From Ctenosaura bakeri (taxonomy: Eukaryota; Chordata; Lepidosauria; Squamata; Iguanidae), in contig CAOLHI010000080.1 of the NCBI GenBank assembly GCA_948474755.1, positions 496,001-560,000 on the forward strand: 64,000 nt of DNA. Reading direction: 5' to 3'. A program made the translations under genes and the position numbers. A model generated the notes under the pieces. The model had not been told where the DNA came from. It made no database searches and saw only the letters and a program-made list of their open reading frames with translations. Below are positions 54,749 to 64,000 of this stretch, piece after piece (positions within the stretch are counted from its first letter, which is position 1; each line of letters starts with the position of its first letter).

Positions 54749-56584
54749 TGTCTGTCTTGAATAGGCCAATTGCTATGGGGATGAGATCTAGCAGCAAGGA
54801 GGAGGGCAGTGTAATCTCTCAGGAACCCAACCTCTGTATGTTAATACCTCTGAATACAGGTAGGATTGGGGAATATGGGGAAAAGTTACAGGTACTGGAC
54901 AAGACAGTTTAGCAAATTAGAGACACAGGATCTCAAATCTTTCTAACAAGTATTACCTATGAGAAAATAGAATCCTGGGCAACGTCAGATATATATGCTA
55001 GTATCTTATAAATTGACTCCACTGCTTCTATCCTTTGTTCTGTGAAAGTGGGCAGGCAAGACATTTCTCCTACTCAAGAAATACATCCATCTCAAAGCAA
55101 GTTAACTATGGGCTTCACCATTTTTGTTTATACATGCAGCAACATCTTTGACATCTAGTCATGTACATTTCTGAATAGCACAAGCTTCAAGACAACAGAA
55201 ATAGACTGTATAATGGATAAAGTCTAGTAGAATAGCAGCAGCAGCAGCACATGGAAGTACTTCTGCAAGCTGTACATGTCTTGCTAGCACAGTTTTCTGT
55301 GCTTTGATTGCACTTAACAGTTTCTTTTCTACTTGTGGAAGTACAGAAGTTGGAGGACATGTCCCTTCATCATTCTGTCCTTTACTGTATTTACTTCCAC
55401 TCACTGGCTAGTAGTAATTACAGTCTAGGGTTCAGTTTGGGATCATTCAGATAGACCGTTTAATAAATAATAAGAGTACTATTTATTGATTTCGGTATTG
55501 GCTGGTTGGGAAACACAGAGTGCATGGTGCAATGAAAATAATGTCACTCATTTTTCATTTCAGGCCGCATCCCCTCTACACCTTACCTGGGTTATTTGCT
55601 TTTGCATAAACTGTTGTAGACCTTATTTTCCTCTCAGGTTGCACTACTGTAAATCAAAAGAACTTTGCTAAAATCAATGGTGTTTATAAATTGAACCCCT
55701 TAATGGATCCAGAAAGATAAAAAGATATTGGTAAATAACACACTAGAAAGAATTTGAGCACTGCTGGAGTACATGAAAAATTTCCAATGATTTCCATGAA
55801 GCCAGAAGCTCACTGACAGTATCAGAACTTAGGAACTGCACTGACAGCTCAGCTAGGGAGACACTTGTGTGTGGAAAGTCAATATAATTCAGACTATTGA
55901 AAAGGTTGGGTGTCACTGATTTTTTTTTTCAGGGGAGGATACATTTTCCAATAGTTTTGGGAGAGCGAGTGCTCATTATTAGCAGTGATAGAAACACAGC
56001 TTTTTGAAAAACCTTAAGGCTATTTATTTATTTGCAAATAACAGTGCAGTGGTTGTTTGGCAGAACAACCATAATACATCATGGTGGACTGGCCACCATT
56101 TTCACAATAATGTGGACATAGCAATTTTCCATGGCAATCTGGAGGAAAATGGCTGCTGCTACAAAACATGGTGAAAAATATTCAGTCTAAGCAAAGTCTG
56201 CAAAGTGACTTTCTTTTTTTATAGGGTCGGCTAAGAGATGTGGTGAGACAGAAAGAAGAAAAACCCGTGGAAATCTTTATGGAAAATGTCTCCTTGAGAA
56301 AATTTCGCTCAGCTCTACATAAGTGGCTTATCTGTCCCAGTTTATCTGTAGTGACTAGAAGAGGATGATTTGTGATCAAAAAAGTCCTTGAAATCCAATA
56401 TGGCCCTCCTCAAGGAGGCTATCAAGTAATAGAAGAGGCATCTTTATAGTGTAGAAAGAGACAATCATTTCTTTTATTACCACTGTTTTAAAGCATCCAA
56501 TGTGACAAGTCTACCCCATGAAGACTTGGTTTGAGACTATAATAATCCCAGAGGATCATGTTTTGGGAAGTGCAAGCAACTAGG
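54749..56584. other. Unique sequence
   Basis: Nothing recognised with confidence; (AGC)n-type short run at 55,234. Confidence 0.35.
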
Positions 56585-56925
56585 TCCCCAAATATTTATT
56601 TTATATGCCACCTTTTTCCAGGGATGGGAAGGCACCTTACAAAGAAAACAAAAAAGATAAGCTAAAAAAAAGACAACAAAAAGCTTAAAACACAATTCCA
56701 CAATTGTCATATTAAAACAGCATTACCTTTGAAAAGAGTATAAAATCATATTTTTTAAAAAAGAAAGAATAAAGTTAAAAAATGTAGCACACACACACAC
56801 TTTCCACAAAAGGTTCCTCACAACCATTAACCCTTAAAAGCCAGTTTGAATAATAAGATTTTTGTCTGCTAATGAAAGGAAAGGAAGGGAATTCCACAAG
56901 CTGAGTGCAGCCCTTAGAAGTCTCT
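56585..56925 (-). mobile_element. L2-like LINE 3' end
   Basis: ATTTATTTTATATGCCACCT, then GGGATGGGAAGGCACCTTAC, A-rich 3' UTR with a (CA)n at 56,789, and AAGGGAATTCCACAAGCTGA near the ORF2 end. It is cut at 56,926 by a MITE fragment. Confidence 0.6.
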
Positions 56926-57012
56926 GGCCATTTCCGCACAGGTCTGTTATAGAGCGATGATTCTACTTTCAACCTCCTATGGCATCCTGGGGTTTGCAGT
57001 TTTGGGAGAGGC
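56926..57012. mobile_element. Harbinger-like MITE, left half
   Basis: GGCCATTTCCGCACAGGTCT, CTACTTTCAACCTCCTATGG and CATCCTGGGGTTTGCAGTTT, then the family text stops. The right half is deleted. Confidence 0.7.
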
Positions 57013-57329
57013 CAATCTCTTTTGTGCCCTTTCCAGCTGGGCCTGTGATGCTGGTGGGATCCAGTGAAAGCTTGCCCTCAAACATCTTAACACTCTGGCA
57101 GGGTCATATGGGGAAGGGATGGGCAGCTGTGGGAAGTTATGGGGCACATTAGCCCCAAAAGAGACCTTAGAAGGCTGCACTTTCTCCACCACACATCTCA
57201 CAGGAGAAAAAAAAAAAAAGGAAAAGGAAAATAAGTTCATGTCCTCCCTGGCCATTTTAGGTCCCAGAGAGACCTTTTTAACCATAGGAAATGAGCAAAA
57301 GTCACTTCCTCTTTACTTCCTTCCTATTT

Positions 57330-57596
57330 ACTTTATTTTTTTATTATTATTTTTTTATTTTTATTATTATTTATTTGTATCCCACCTCTCCATATGGATC
57401 GAGGTGGTGAACAACTTATAAATAGCATGTATTTCAAAACATTTCTATACATGCCCCCAACAAGCTGGGTACTCATTTTACCGACCTGCGAAAGGATGGA
57501 AGGCTGAGACAACCTTGGAGCCGGGCAGGATTGAACTCACAATCTTGTGGCTTGCAGTACTGGCATTTAACCACTGTGCCACCAAGGCCTAAAATG
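57330..57596 (-). mobile_element. tRNA-derived SINE, second type
   Basis: On the minus strand: head GGTGGCACAGTGGTTAAATG (A box), GATTGTGAGTTCAATCCTGC (B box), CTCAGCCTTCCATCCTTTCG, AGGTCGGTAAAATGAGTACC, CAGCTTGTTGGGGGCATGTA, then a GAGAGGTGGGATACAAATAA tail into (AAT)n. It differs from the Sauria SINE in body and tail; the GGTAAAATGAGTACCCAG phrase is typical of a SINE widespread in lizards and snakes. Confidence 0.75.
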
Positions 57597-58555
57597 GCAC
57601 AGTAAGACCTAAAACATGACATTAGGATCTGTCTACTCAGAAGTAAGTTCCACTGAGTTCAGATAAGTCGGTGTTGGATTTCAGCCTTGGTTAAACTAAT
57701 CTATTTCAAAATAGAATTATTACTACTATCTTGCCTTAAATCTCTGAATTCCATCTGGGAACTTGAAAAGCAGGAAATAATCTCACAGCAACAGAAACTG
57801 ATCTTAAAAGCTGTAATCAGATGATAAATGTCTTTGTGACACATACCCGCTATGTGGTCATGCCCTAGAGACAGATGCTAAGAGCCAACAGGGGCAAAAT
57901 GGGAAAGCTGAAAGACAAGCCCTTTAATACAGTTTGTGTTTTCACTGTTCTTTTGCAATGACTTCTCTGAGCAAGATAGATATTGCCTAAATTTTTTACG
58001 TTCAGGTAATTACAGTAGGATATGGATTTGCTAGTCAGTTTAGGGGAGACCAATTAAGTAGTATAAATCAGAGCATAAAGAATTAACTGGAAGTAGGCTT
58101 CACTTTTCCAGGGATGGGGTGGACTAATCATATTAAATCAGGAGTTGGAACATAACTGCAATACTACGTCATATCCAGATTGTTATAATTGAGCTTTCTT
58201 CTTGATGCTGTTGGGTGAGCTAACTCAAAATTTATTTAATTTTGCCTTTCTCCATGGCTGTATAGGATTGTTCTCAGCCATTTCTCCCCTTCTGATCTTT
58301 CAGCAACATTTCTCTCCCCTCTGTCTCATTTCCTTTTGAAGGGTGTTGGCTAATCAGCAATTGTGTATTGAATTATACAGATGAGATTATAATCAGATGT
58401 AGCAATCAGTATTTGCATGTTTTGAGACAAAACAATCAGAAGTGACCAAAAATATACACATTTTCACAGCTGTTCCTGAACCATTCCTCTCAAAATTTCT
58501 GAAAGAGGAGAACATTTATCAGTTCACTACAATCCCTGGATTTATCCCTAAGCAG
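57597..58555. other. Unique sequence
   Basis: 57,630-57,690 contains a decayed AAGTAAGTTCCACTGAGTTC-type dispersed repeat. The rest unrecognised. Confidence 0.35.
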
Positions 58556-58625
58556 TATAGTATAGTATAGTATAGTATAGTATAGTATAGTATAGTATAG
58601 TATAGTATAGTATAGTATAGTATAG
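58556..58625. repeat. (TATAG)14 pentanucleotide microsatellite
   Basis: Fourteen uninterrupted TATAG units. An L2-like tail fragment (CCACTTTCCACCTTGAGCCA) follows at 58,631. Confidence 0.98.
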
Positions 58626-61357
58626 CATAACCCACTTTCCACCTTGAGCCAGGAGTAAAGGCATGCTATAAAATAAATGTATTGGTCTCTTATTTGGAAA
58701 TCTTTTAAAAAATACAGATATATCATTATAGCATTCCAGGAAATTGGTTGAAGGAAGAGAAATATTATGAAATTGACAGGATTTTACTCAATGTTTTACA
58801 GCCATAAAAGACTACCTTCTATCAATCTACTTGGGAACAGACAGAATCCGTCCAACGGCACAGTAACAAACATGCAAGTTAAGAGCAAAATTTTCTTCAA
58901 CTAAAATTCCCACAATGCCCCAGCCAGCACAGCTAGTGGGAAATTCTAGAAGTTTTTATACAAAGGGGGAAAAACTTTGTCAAGCTATGGTTAATATCAT
59001 GCACTGAGACAAAGTCAACAACATCAGCAAAACAACAAATCTGTTTTGGAAGCAGTGAGCCACTAGGCTGCATAAATAAAGGTTCCCTACCATTGATGCA
59101 CCTGCATAAATTGAAAGAGAAGCTCAGAAATTTCTGTGACAGCCTTCCTCAGTCCGGAACCATCCTGGTGTATCAGATATCCATGCTAACTTGGGATACT
59201 GCGAGTTCTAATCCAGTTCCTCTAGAGGGCAGCAGGCTGCTGAAGGCTACTGCATGAAGGTGAATTCTCTGTTTGTACTAGGGTATCCTTGCCACCATCC
59301 TGCCCAGGTTGATAAAATATTTGAACTGCTTCTGGATAACTGTCCCACTTTGGAATTTACTGGGTAGGCTTCCAGAGATGAGAGCACTGTTTAGGCCCTG
59401 ATTTCTGTGGTGCTTCCAGTTTGAGCAGATTCTAGGGAATCATCCTGACTGCTACACCACCCTGTTTTCTATACCACCATCATCAATCTGGTTTCTGTGG
59501 AAAGTGCCATTGCCAGTGCTCTTATTTTGTGGGCTTCTGAAGTGTAGAGAACCAGGACCAAGGCTGTTCGCCTACTGAAGTTGGCCTACTGTTACCACTA
59601 ACACATTCAGAAGGGAGACAATTCTCCATATAGCTAACAGCTGTGCTGTCTGATCAGATGCAAAGCACAAATAGTACTGTACTCCAAGTAGCCACAGGGG
59701 CTAATGCTTTTCACAGTGTTGCTGTATTTCCTGTCTTCATCTACCTACTGTGCATATGGTGCCACCTCCACAAGTTAAGAGAATCCCAGCCCTCACAGGG
59801 TTATTATGAAATAAATAACGAGAGGGTTTTTTTTTAACTATTTAGTTAATTCTCTCTTTTTGTGGTTGGGCTCTTTACAAAGAATTATTCAGAATATTTC
59901 CCCATTAATTTGGTGTTTTGATGCTGTCATTTTAATTAACAAAACAGCCTAGTTTTGAATGAATGGCAAAAATAGCAGGTGTTCAGTTCAGGTGACTGAA
60001 ATACAAAAGTGAATACCCTTGGGATTAAAGAAAATGCCAGCCAGAAGTTCTTTGTCCAGGTGGACCCATATCTTGTTCCTTAGCTCTGCCTTGAGTATGG
60101 AATTTAGCTGGCTGCCAAGAAGCAGTTTTTCTTTCTTTTCCTTAAAAGACTAATTTTAGTTCTCCTTCCAGTATATTTATGAGTAAAAATAAAAATGATT
60201 GCACATGCAAACAGTTAACCATATGAGCGGTGGAGGAAAAATCTATAAATTTTTTTGTAAATAATGGCAAATGTTGGTCACCATCCAAAATAACCAAAGG
60301 ATAAAATGGTATAATAGAACAGTTATGGGTGAGCCATGTGTTTCTTGAAGTCCACTTCATAACAATGCATTTGTTTTGTTTTTAGATGCGTTGCATGTCC
60401 AGAAATGTGCATATATTATAGGCCTTCATTAATAGGGAGCTGGATATATTACATCCTGTCATTTTAGCTATAAATTGGCAGCTAGAGGGTAACCTATATC
60501 TTGTATTTAGAAAAAAATGTATTAATCTGAAACTTGATGATATATAAAAGGCTGGTTTGATGATGACCTTTGACAATTTTGAGGTAAAAATAAGAAATGC
60601 TTTATTTAACAATTTCAGGAGTTTAAAAATTGAGTAACGCCTGTTCCCAGTAATTTGACAAGTGTTGCCTGGTGCCCTGAAAAAAAGCATGTATCAAAAA
60701 TAGAACAAAAACAAATAATGAAATAAAAGGTTAGAAACTGCCAGTAAAATCTGATATGAGAGAAAGACTAAGCCTCAGGATGCATTCATTCATTCATTCA
60801 TTCATTTTGGATTTTACTACATATATAAGCATATTTCTAATTCCTAATACCTAAAATAAAACTTTTTTACCCAATATTCTGAGAATAAGTGTCTGATTTA
60901 TTATCATGTATTGCAAATACATGAACTGGGTACTTGTAACAGAATTGATGATGATGATGATGATGATGATGATAGAATAATAGTACAGAATCCATGCATT
61001 TATTTGAGTAAACAGATAAATATGGAACAGATCTACCATGTTACCACCATTAGCTATGAATATACAAGCTATTGATAAAAATGGAGCTAACTGAAGCATA
61101 CATATCATATAATATGCATATTACCTAGATAATGCATCTTTAAAAGCTGCAATATGAAACTTGCGTGAACATTGAAAGACATTAGCATAACATGTTCCAT
61201 CAAAAATGGGGTTTATTATGTGAATTTGTTTTTTGCCCTTTATTCTTCACTCAGAAGGTGCCCATTCACTTCCTGTGTATATTTCACACAAGAACAATCT
61301 CCCCAAAATACATGTGTTCACATTTCAAACTGCATATGACATTCAATCTGATACAAA
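58626..61357. other. Repeat-poor AT-rich block, candidate conserved cores
   Basis: Simple repeats (ATTC)n at 60,783-60,806 and (GAT)n at 60,945-60,973. 59,870-60,010 and 60,340-60,690 are repeat-free, AT-rich and rich in TTAATT/ATTAAT cores. No transposon recognised over more than 2 kb. Confidence 0.4.
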
Positions 61358-61797
61358 GGACCTTTCCGCACTATACAAGTGAATCACTCTGTGCCGTTAC
61401 TCACCGGTTCTTCTTGGGTCGAAGCAACGCGGGCTCTCCCTTAAGCCCTTATGCAGGGCTCCTCCGTTTGGTCCAGGGCGAATCTGAGCAGTGCGAGGTC
61501 TGTAGATCCGCACTGCTCTGACTTACAAAATGGCGGCTTCCTGTTCTTCGTGGGTCCGGACCAATCACTGACACTGGCCATGCCCACAGCCCACCCTCTG
61601 CTGATCGCAGGCTTACATTGGTGCGAGCCTGCGCATCTGCACAAGTGAGGAGGAACGCAATGGCACACTCCAGAAGATTGAAAGATCGGATTTTTCTGGA
61701 CTTCACTTAGTGCACTGGAGGACTATTGGGGGCGGGGCGGACGACCTCCGTGACAGGATGCCTTGGCCTGTTTTAACTTCCTGGTGCAGAAAGAGCC
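61358..61797. mobile_element. GGCC-ended MITE (type B), CpG-rich
   Basis: 440 bp, from GGACCTTTCCGCACTATACA to CTGGTGCAGAAAGAGCC. Shares with 19,869 and 32,557 the order: donor-like GTGAGTAACGG (minus strand, 61,403 downward), CAAAATGGCGGC at 61,526, AGATCCGCAC and GCGCATCTGC. Hairpins are less regular than in the other copies. Flanks AAA and CAA. Confidence 0.7.
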
Positions 61798-61869
61798 CAA
61801 GTCTCACTGCAAAGAATACATTGCATAAAGCAGCTGTCTTTGACACAGCTGAACCCTCCAAGTAAAAAT

Positions 61870-62098
61870 GTTGTTCTTATGTGTTTTCAAGTTGACTCTA
61901 AGTCATGGTGTCCCTATCATAAGAATTTCCTGACAAGATTTATTTTTACGGCGGGGGTGGGTGGGTTGCCACTGGTTTCCTTTGTGGGTGAGGGTGATTC
62001 GCCCCAGCTCACCCAATGCACTTATGTGGCTGAGTGGGGATTTGAATTCTTGTCCCCAGAGTCCTAGTTGAACACTCAAACCACTTCATCATTCTTGC
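61870..62098 (-). mobile_element. Sauria-type SINE
   Basis: GTTGTTCTTATGTGTTTTCA, GTTGACTCTAAGTCATGGTG, AAGAATTTCCTGACAAGATT, TGGCTGAGTGGGGATTTGAA (B-box side) and CACTCAAACCACTTCATCAT (head). Full length, diverged. Confidence 0.85.
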
Positions 62099-62335
62099 TC
62101 AAGTTAAAGTGGCCAACCAAATATTATGCTGACATGAAATGAAGCATAGTTTATACCACTCAGCCCTTTAGGGATCCAGGGAATAAGAAACATGTGAAAC
62201 AAATACACTAATAATTAAGCAAAAATTTTATACAGAAAAGCATAGTTTAATTTTTGTATCTAAAGGAAGCTTGAGCTAAATCCTGTTGATAGTCCCAAAC
62301 AGAGTAAACCAATTGAATCAATTCCTAAACACTAA

Positions 62336-62723
62336 GGCCATTTCCGCAACGTATTGGTTCCCACCAACATCCCATTGCGATCTCAATAGCACTTTTGCCA
62401 GGATGGGATCGTGACAGGAACCCTCTCCTCTGCACCCAGATGGCTCCCTGAGGAAGGGAAGCCAACCTCATTCCCATGCTGCACTGGGGAAGGAAGTGCA
62501 TGATCACACTTCCACCCCTTCTGCATGACTGGGATGACAGAAGCATTGTGCAATCGCAGGCGCTTAACGGATTTTTTTTCTTCCATTAAGCGACTATCCC
62601 ATGGTCATGTTGGCTGGGGATGGGTTGGCAGCAGGACTTTGAGGACAACATGCAAAAGTACAACCCGTGGATTGCTGTCATCGTGTCCCCATTGCAGGAC
62701 TGCAACACTATGTGGAAATGGCC
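62336..62723. mobile_element. GGCC-ended MITE (type C)
   Basis: 388 bp, GGCCATTTCCGCAACGTATT...CACTATGTGGAAATGGCC, flanked by TAA and TAT (one mismatch). The interior has paired segments near both ends (TTGCGATCTCAA, GGATGGGATCGTGACAGG on the left; TGTCATCGTGTCCCCATTGC on the right). A relative of 13,554-13,960. Confidence 0.75.
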
Positions 62724-63344
62724 TATGTTAACACTTAAATAAATCCCATTGATTCAGTGGATCCTGCTCTAGCTAGGACTGCTAATTGGACTGAGGCTCT
62801 TATTTTTGGCTGATGCTTTTTACTGAGTGTATCAAACTGTCCTAAGCCTGAAGTGGTGAAATATATAGGATATATCTACACTGTGTGTTTTAGTAGGAAA
62901 TCTTTCATCTTTCCATCAGTTGAGCATAGCCATACTTAATCTGTGATGATGAAAAGAGTGAATTAAGAAACAAATCAGTTGACCACCCACAACTAAGCAA
63001 CCCACTTCTTTGTTAAGGCTGTTGTTTCATGTAAACAGAACAAAACCAATCACAAGCCATCTGTTTGATTGTTTTATTTGAATAATTAGTTAATTAATAT
63101 GCACAGAAAGGATGACAGAAGTGAAACAACCAGTTGAAATCCAAATAACATAATTATTTCAGTCACCAAGGTTATGAACAGAGGTATTATGGGCACACAG
63201 ATGAGTTTAAAGAGGCGGATAAAGAAAAGGCAGTAAGAGTTTCAATATACCATATCACAGGCTGAGGCTTTATGCTGGCCTGAATTCAAGCAGCACTTTG
63301 TAAGATAACTGCAATATTATATTAACGCACAGTGCAGGCACCAC
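62724..63344. other. Unique AT-rich sequence
   Basis: No repeats recognised. 62,990-63,130 (AAACAGAACAAAACCAATCA, AATAATTAGTTAATTAATAT) is AT-rich and repeat-free. Confidence 0.35.
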
Positions 63345-63568
63345 AGGTTTCAGTGTGGTGTGGTGTTTGGGTATTGGAGTAGGATGCTGGGAGGCCAGGG
63401 TCTGAATCCCTACCAAGATACAGAAACCCACTGGGAAACCCTGGGCAATTCACATTGCATTACCCTAAGAGGAGAACAATGGCAAATCTCTTCTAAATAA
63501 ACCTTGCCAACCTCTTGTGGTCACCATAAGTTGGAGTCAACATGAAAACACATAACAACAGCAACATA
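63345..63568 (+). mobile_element. Sauria-type SINE
   Basis: Head CAGTGTGGTGTGGTGTTTGG, then AGGCCAGGGTCTGAATCCCT (B box), AAACCCACTGGGAAACCCTG, TTGCCAACCTCTTGTGGTCA and tail CATAACAACAGCAACA. Full length. Confidence 0.85.
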
Positions 63569-64000
63569 TGCACCACAAGCACAATATATTATAGAAACGT
63601 ATGAATTAAATTATGTGCATATATCAAAATAAAAAAATCCAAACTGCAAAAACTGAGCAGTTTAGATACAGCTTACATACAAAATGAAGTTTTATTGTTC
63701 ATTATATTAATGTGCATCTGTTCACTTAACTGTAACACATATCTAAATAATCAGACAGTTACAGTATGCAACCCCACTTCCCAGCAGCCCTGTGGTATGG
63801 TGGGAATTACAGCTTGGATTCATACTATAGTGGGATGGGTAAACCTAAAATTGTTTTCAAGGGGATGAATAAGATAGTGTTGGAAAGTACCTTGTCTCCT
63901 GATATGGACACTATGGTATATAGCTTAGTCACGAAAAAAGACTGAAGACAAAACTCTATAAATCACCATAAAATGTCAGATACCCAACATATCACATAAA
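63569..64000. other. Unique sequence
   Basis: 63,775-63,825 has a weak palindromic-repeat signature (CCAGCAGCCCTG...GGTGGGAATTACAG). Nothing else recognised. Confidence 0.35.

Noticed and set aside
1..64000. CRISPR arrays, bacterial operons, phage or plasmid features
   Set aside because: The sequence is vertebrate nuclear DNA; regular repeats are microsatellites and there are no spacer-repeat arrays.

Overview
The window is vertebrate nuclear DNA, almost certainly from a squamate reptile (lizard or snake). The main evidence is its repeats: tRNA-derived Sauria-type SINEs, Bov-B LINE 3' ends sharing their tail with those SINEs, 5S rRNA-derived SINEs, CR1, L2-like and L1 LINE remnants, a hAT element with SPIN-type ends, and a GATA/GACA (Bkm-type) microsatellite. 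The base composition is AT-rich, interrupted by islands of very CpG-rich transposon sequence. I found no protein-coding exon, tRNA gene, rRNA gene or other host gene that I could defend. The open reading frames are chance ORFs or decayed transposon coding sequence, so the window reads as intergenic or deep intronic.

Layout. 1-12.4 kb: a Bov-B remnant split by a TA-flanked Tigger-like MITE and followed by a Harbinger-like MITE with TAA target duplication; an L2-like LINE 3' end split by a second Tigger-like MITE; a minus-strand L2-like LINE split by two Sauria SINEs that still shows the end of its ORF2. 13-23 kb: the densest nesting, with a solo LTR inside a MITE (16,088-17,210), a MITE inside a MITE (18,667-19,269), a hairpin-rich element (19,869-20,322), a CR1 fragment, a SPIN-ended hAT element with 8-bp target duplications (21,515-22,299) and two 5S-derived SINEs. 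23-28 kb: mostly unique AT-rich DNA with a candidate conserved non-coding block. 28-33 kb: a 664-bp CpG-rich element, the Bkm-type microsatellite, and a MITE splitting a SINE. 36.3-40.2 kb: one decayed minus-strand L1. 41.2-42.5 kb: a CpG-rich element carrying a solo LTR. 43-46.2 kb: more MITEs, including a MITE+SINE composite inside one 12-bp target duplication. 47.1-47.9 kb: a third solo LTR. 48-61 kb: mainly unique sequence with scattered SINEs and simple repeats. 61-64 kb: two more CpG-rich MITEs and two SINEs.

The dominant theme is a large group of non-autonomous, GGCC-ended elements with 3-bp target duplications (TAA, TAT, CTA, TTT), which I place in PIF/Harbinger by ends and target size only; no transposase is present. 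They fall into at least four internal types. Two types carry features that look like host promoter/first-exon sequence: a conserved splice-donor-like CAG|GTRAGT and a YY1-like AAAATGGCGGC motif. These, the clean nested insertions and the candidate conserved non-coding blocks are the most interesting content. Family assignments come from memory of repeat consensus features, not from a database search.
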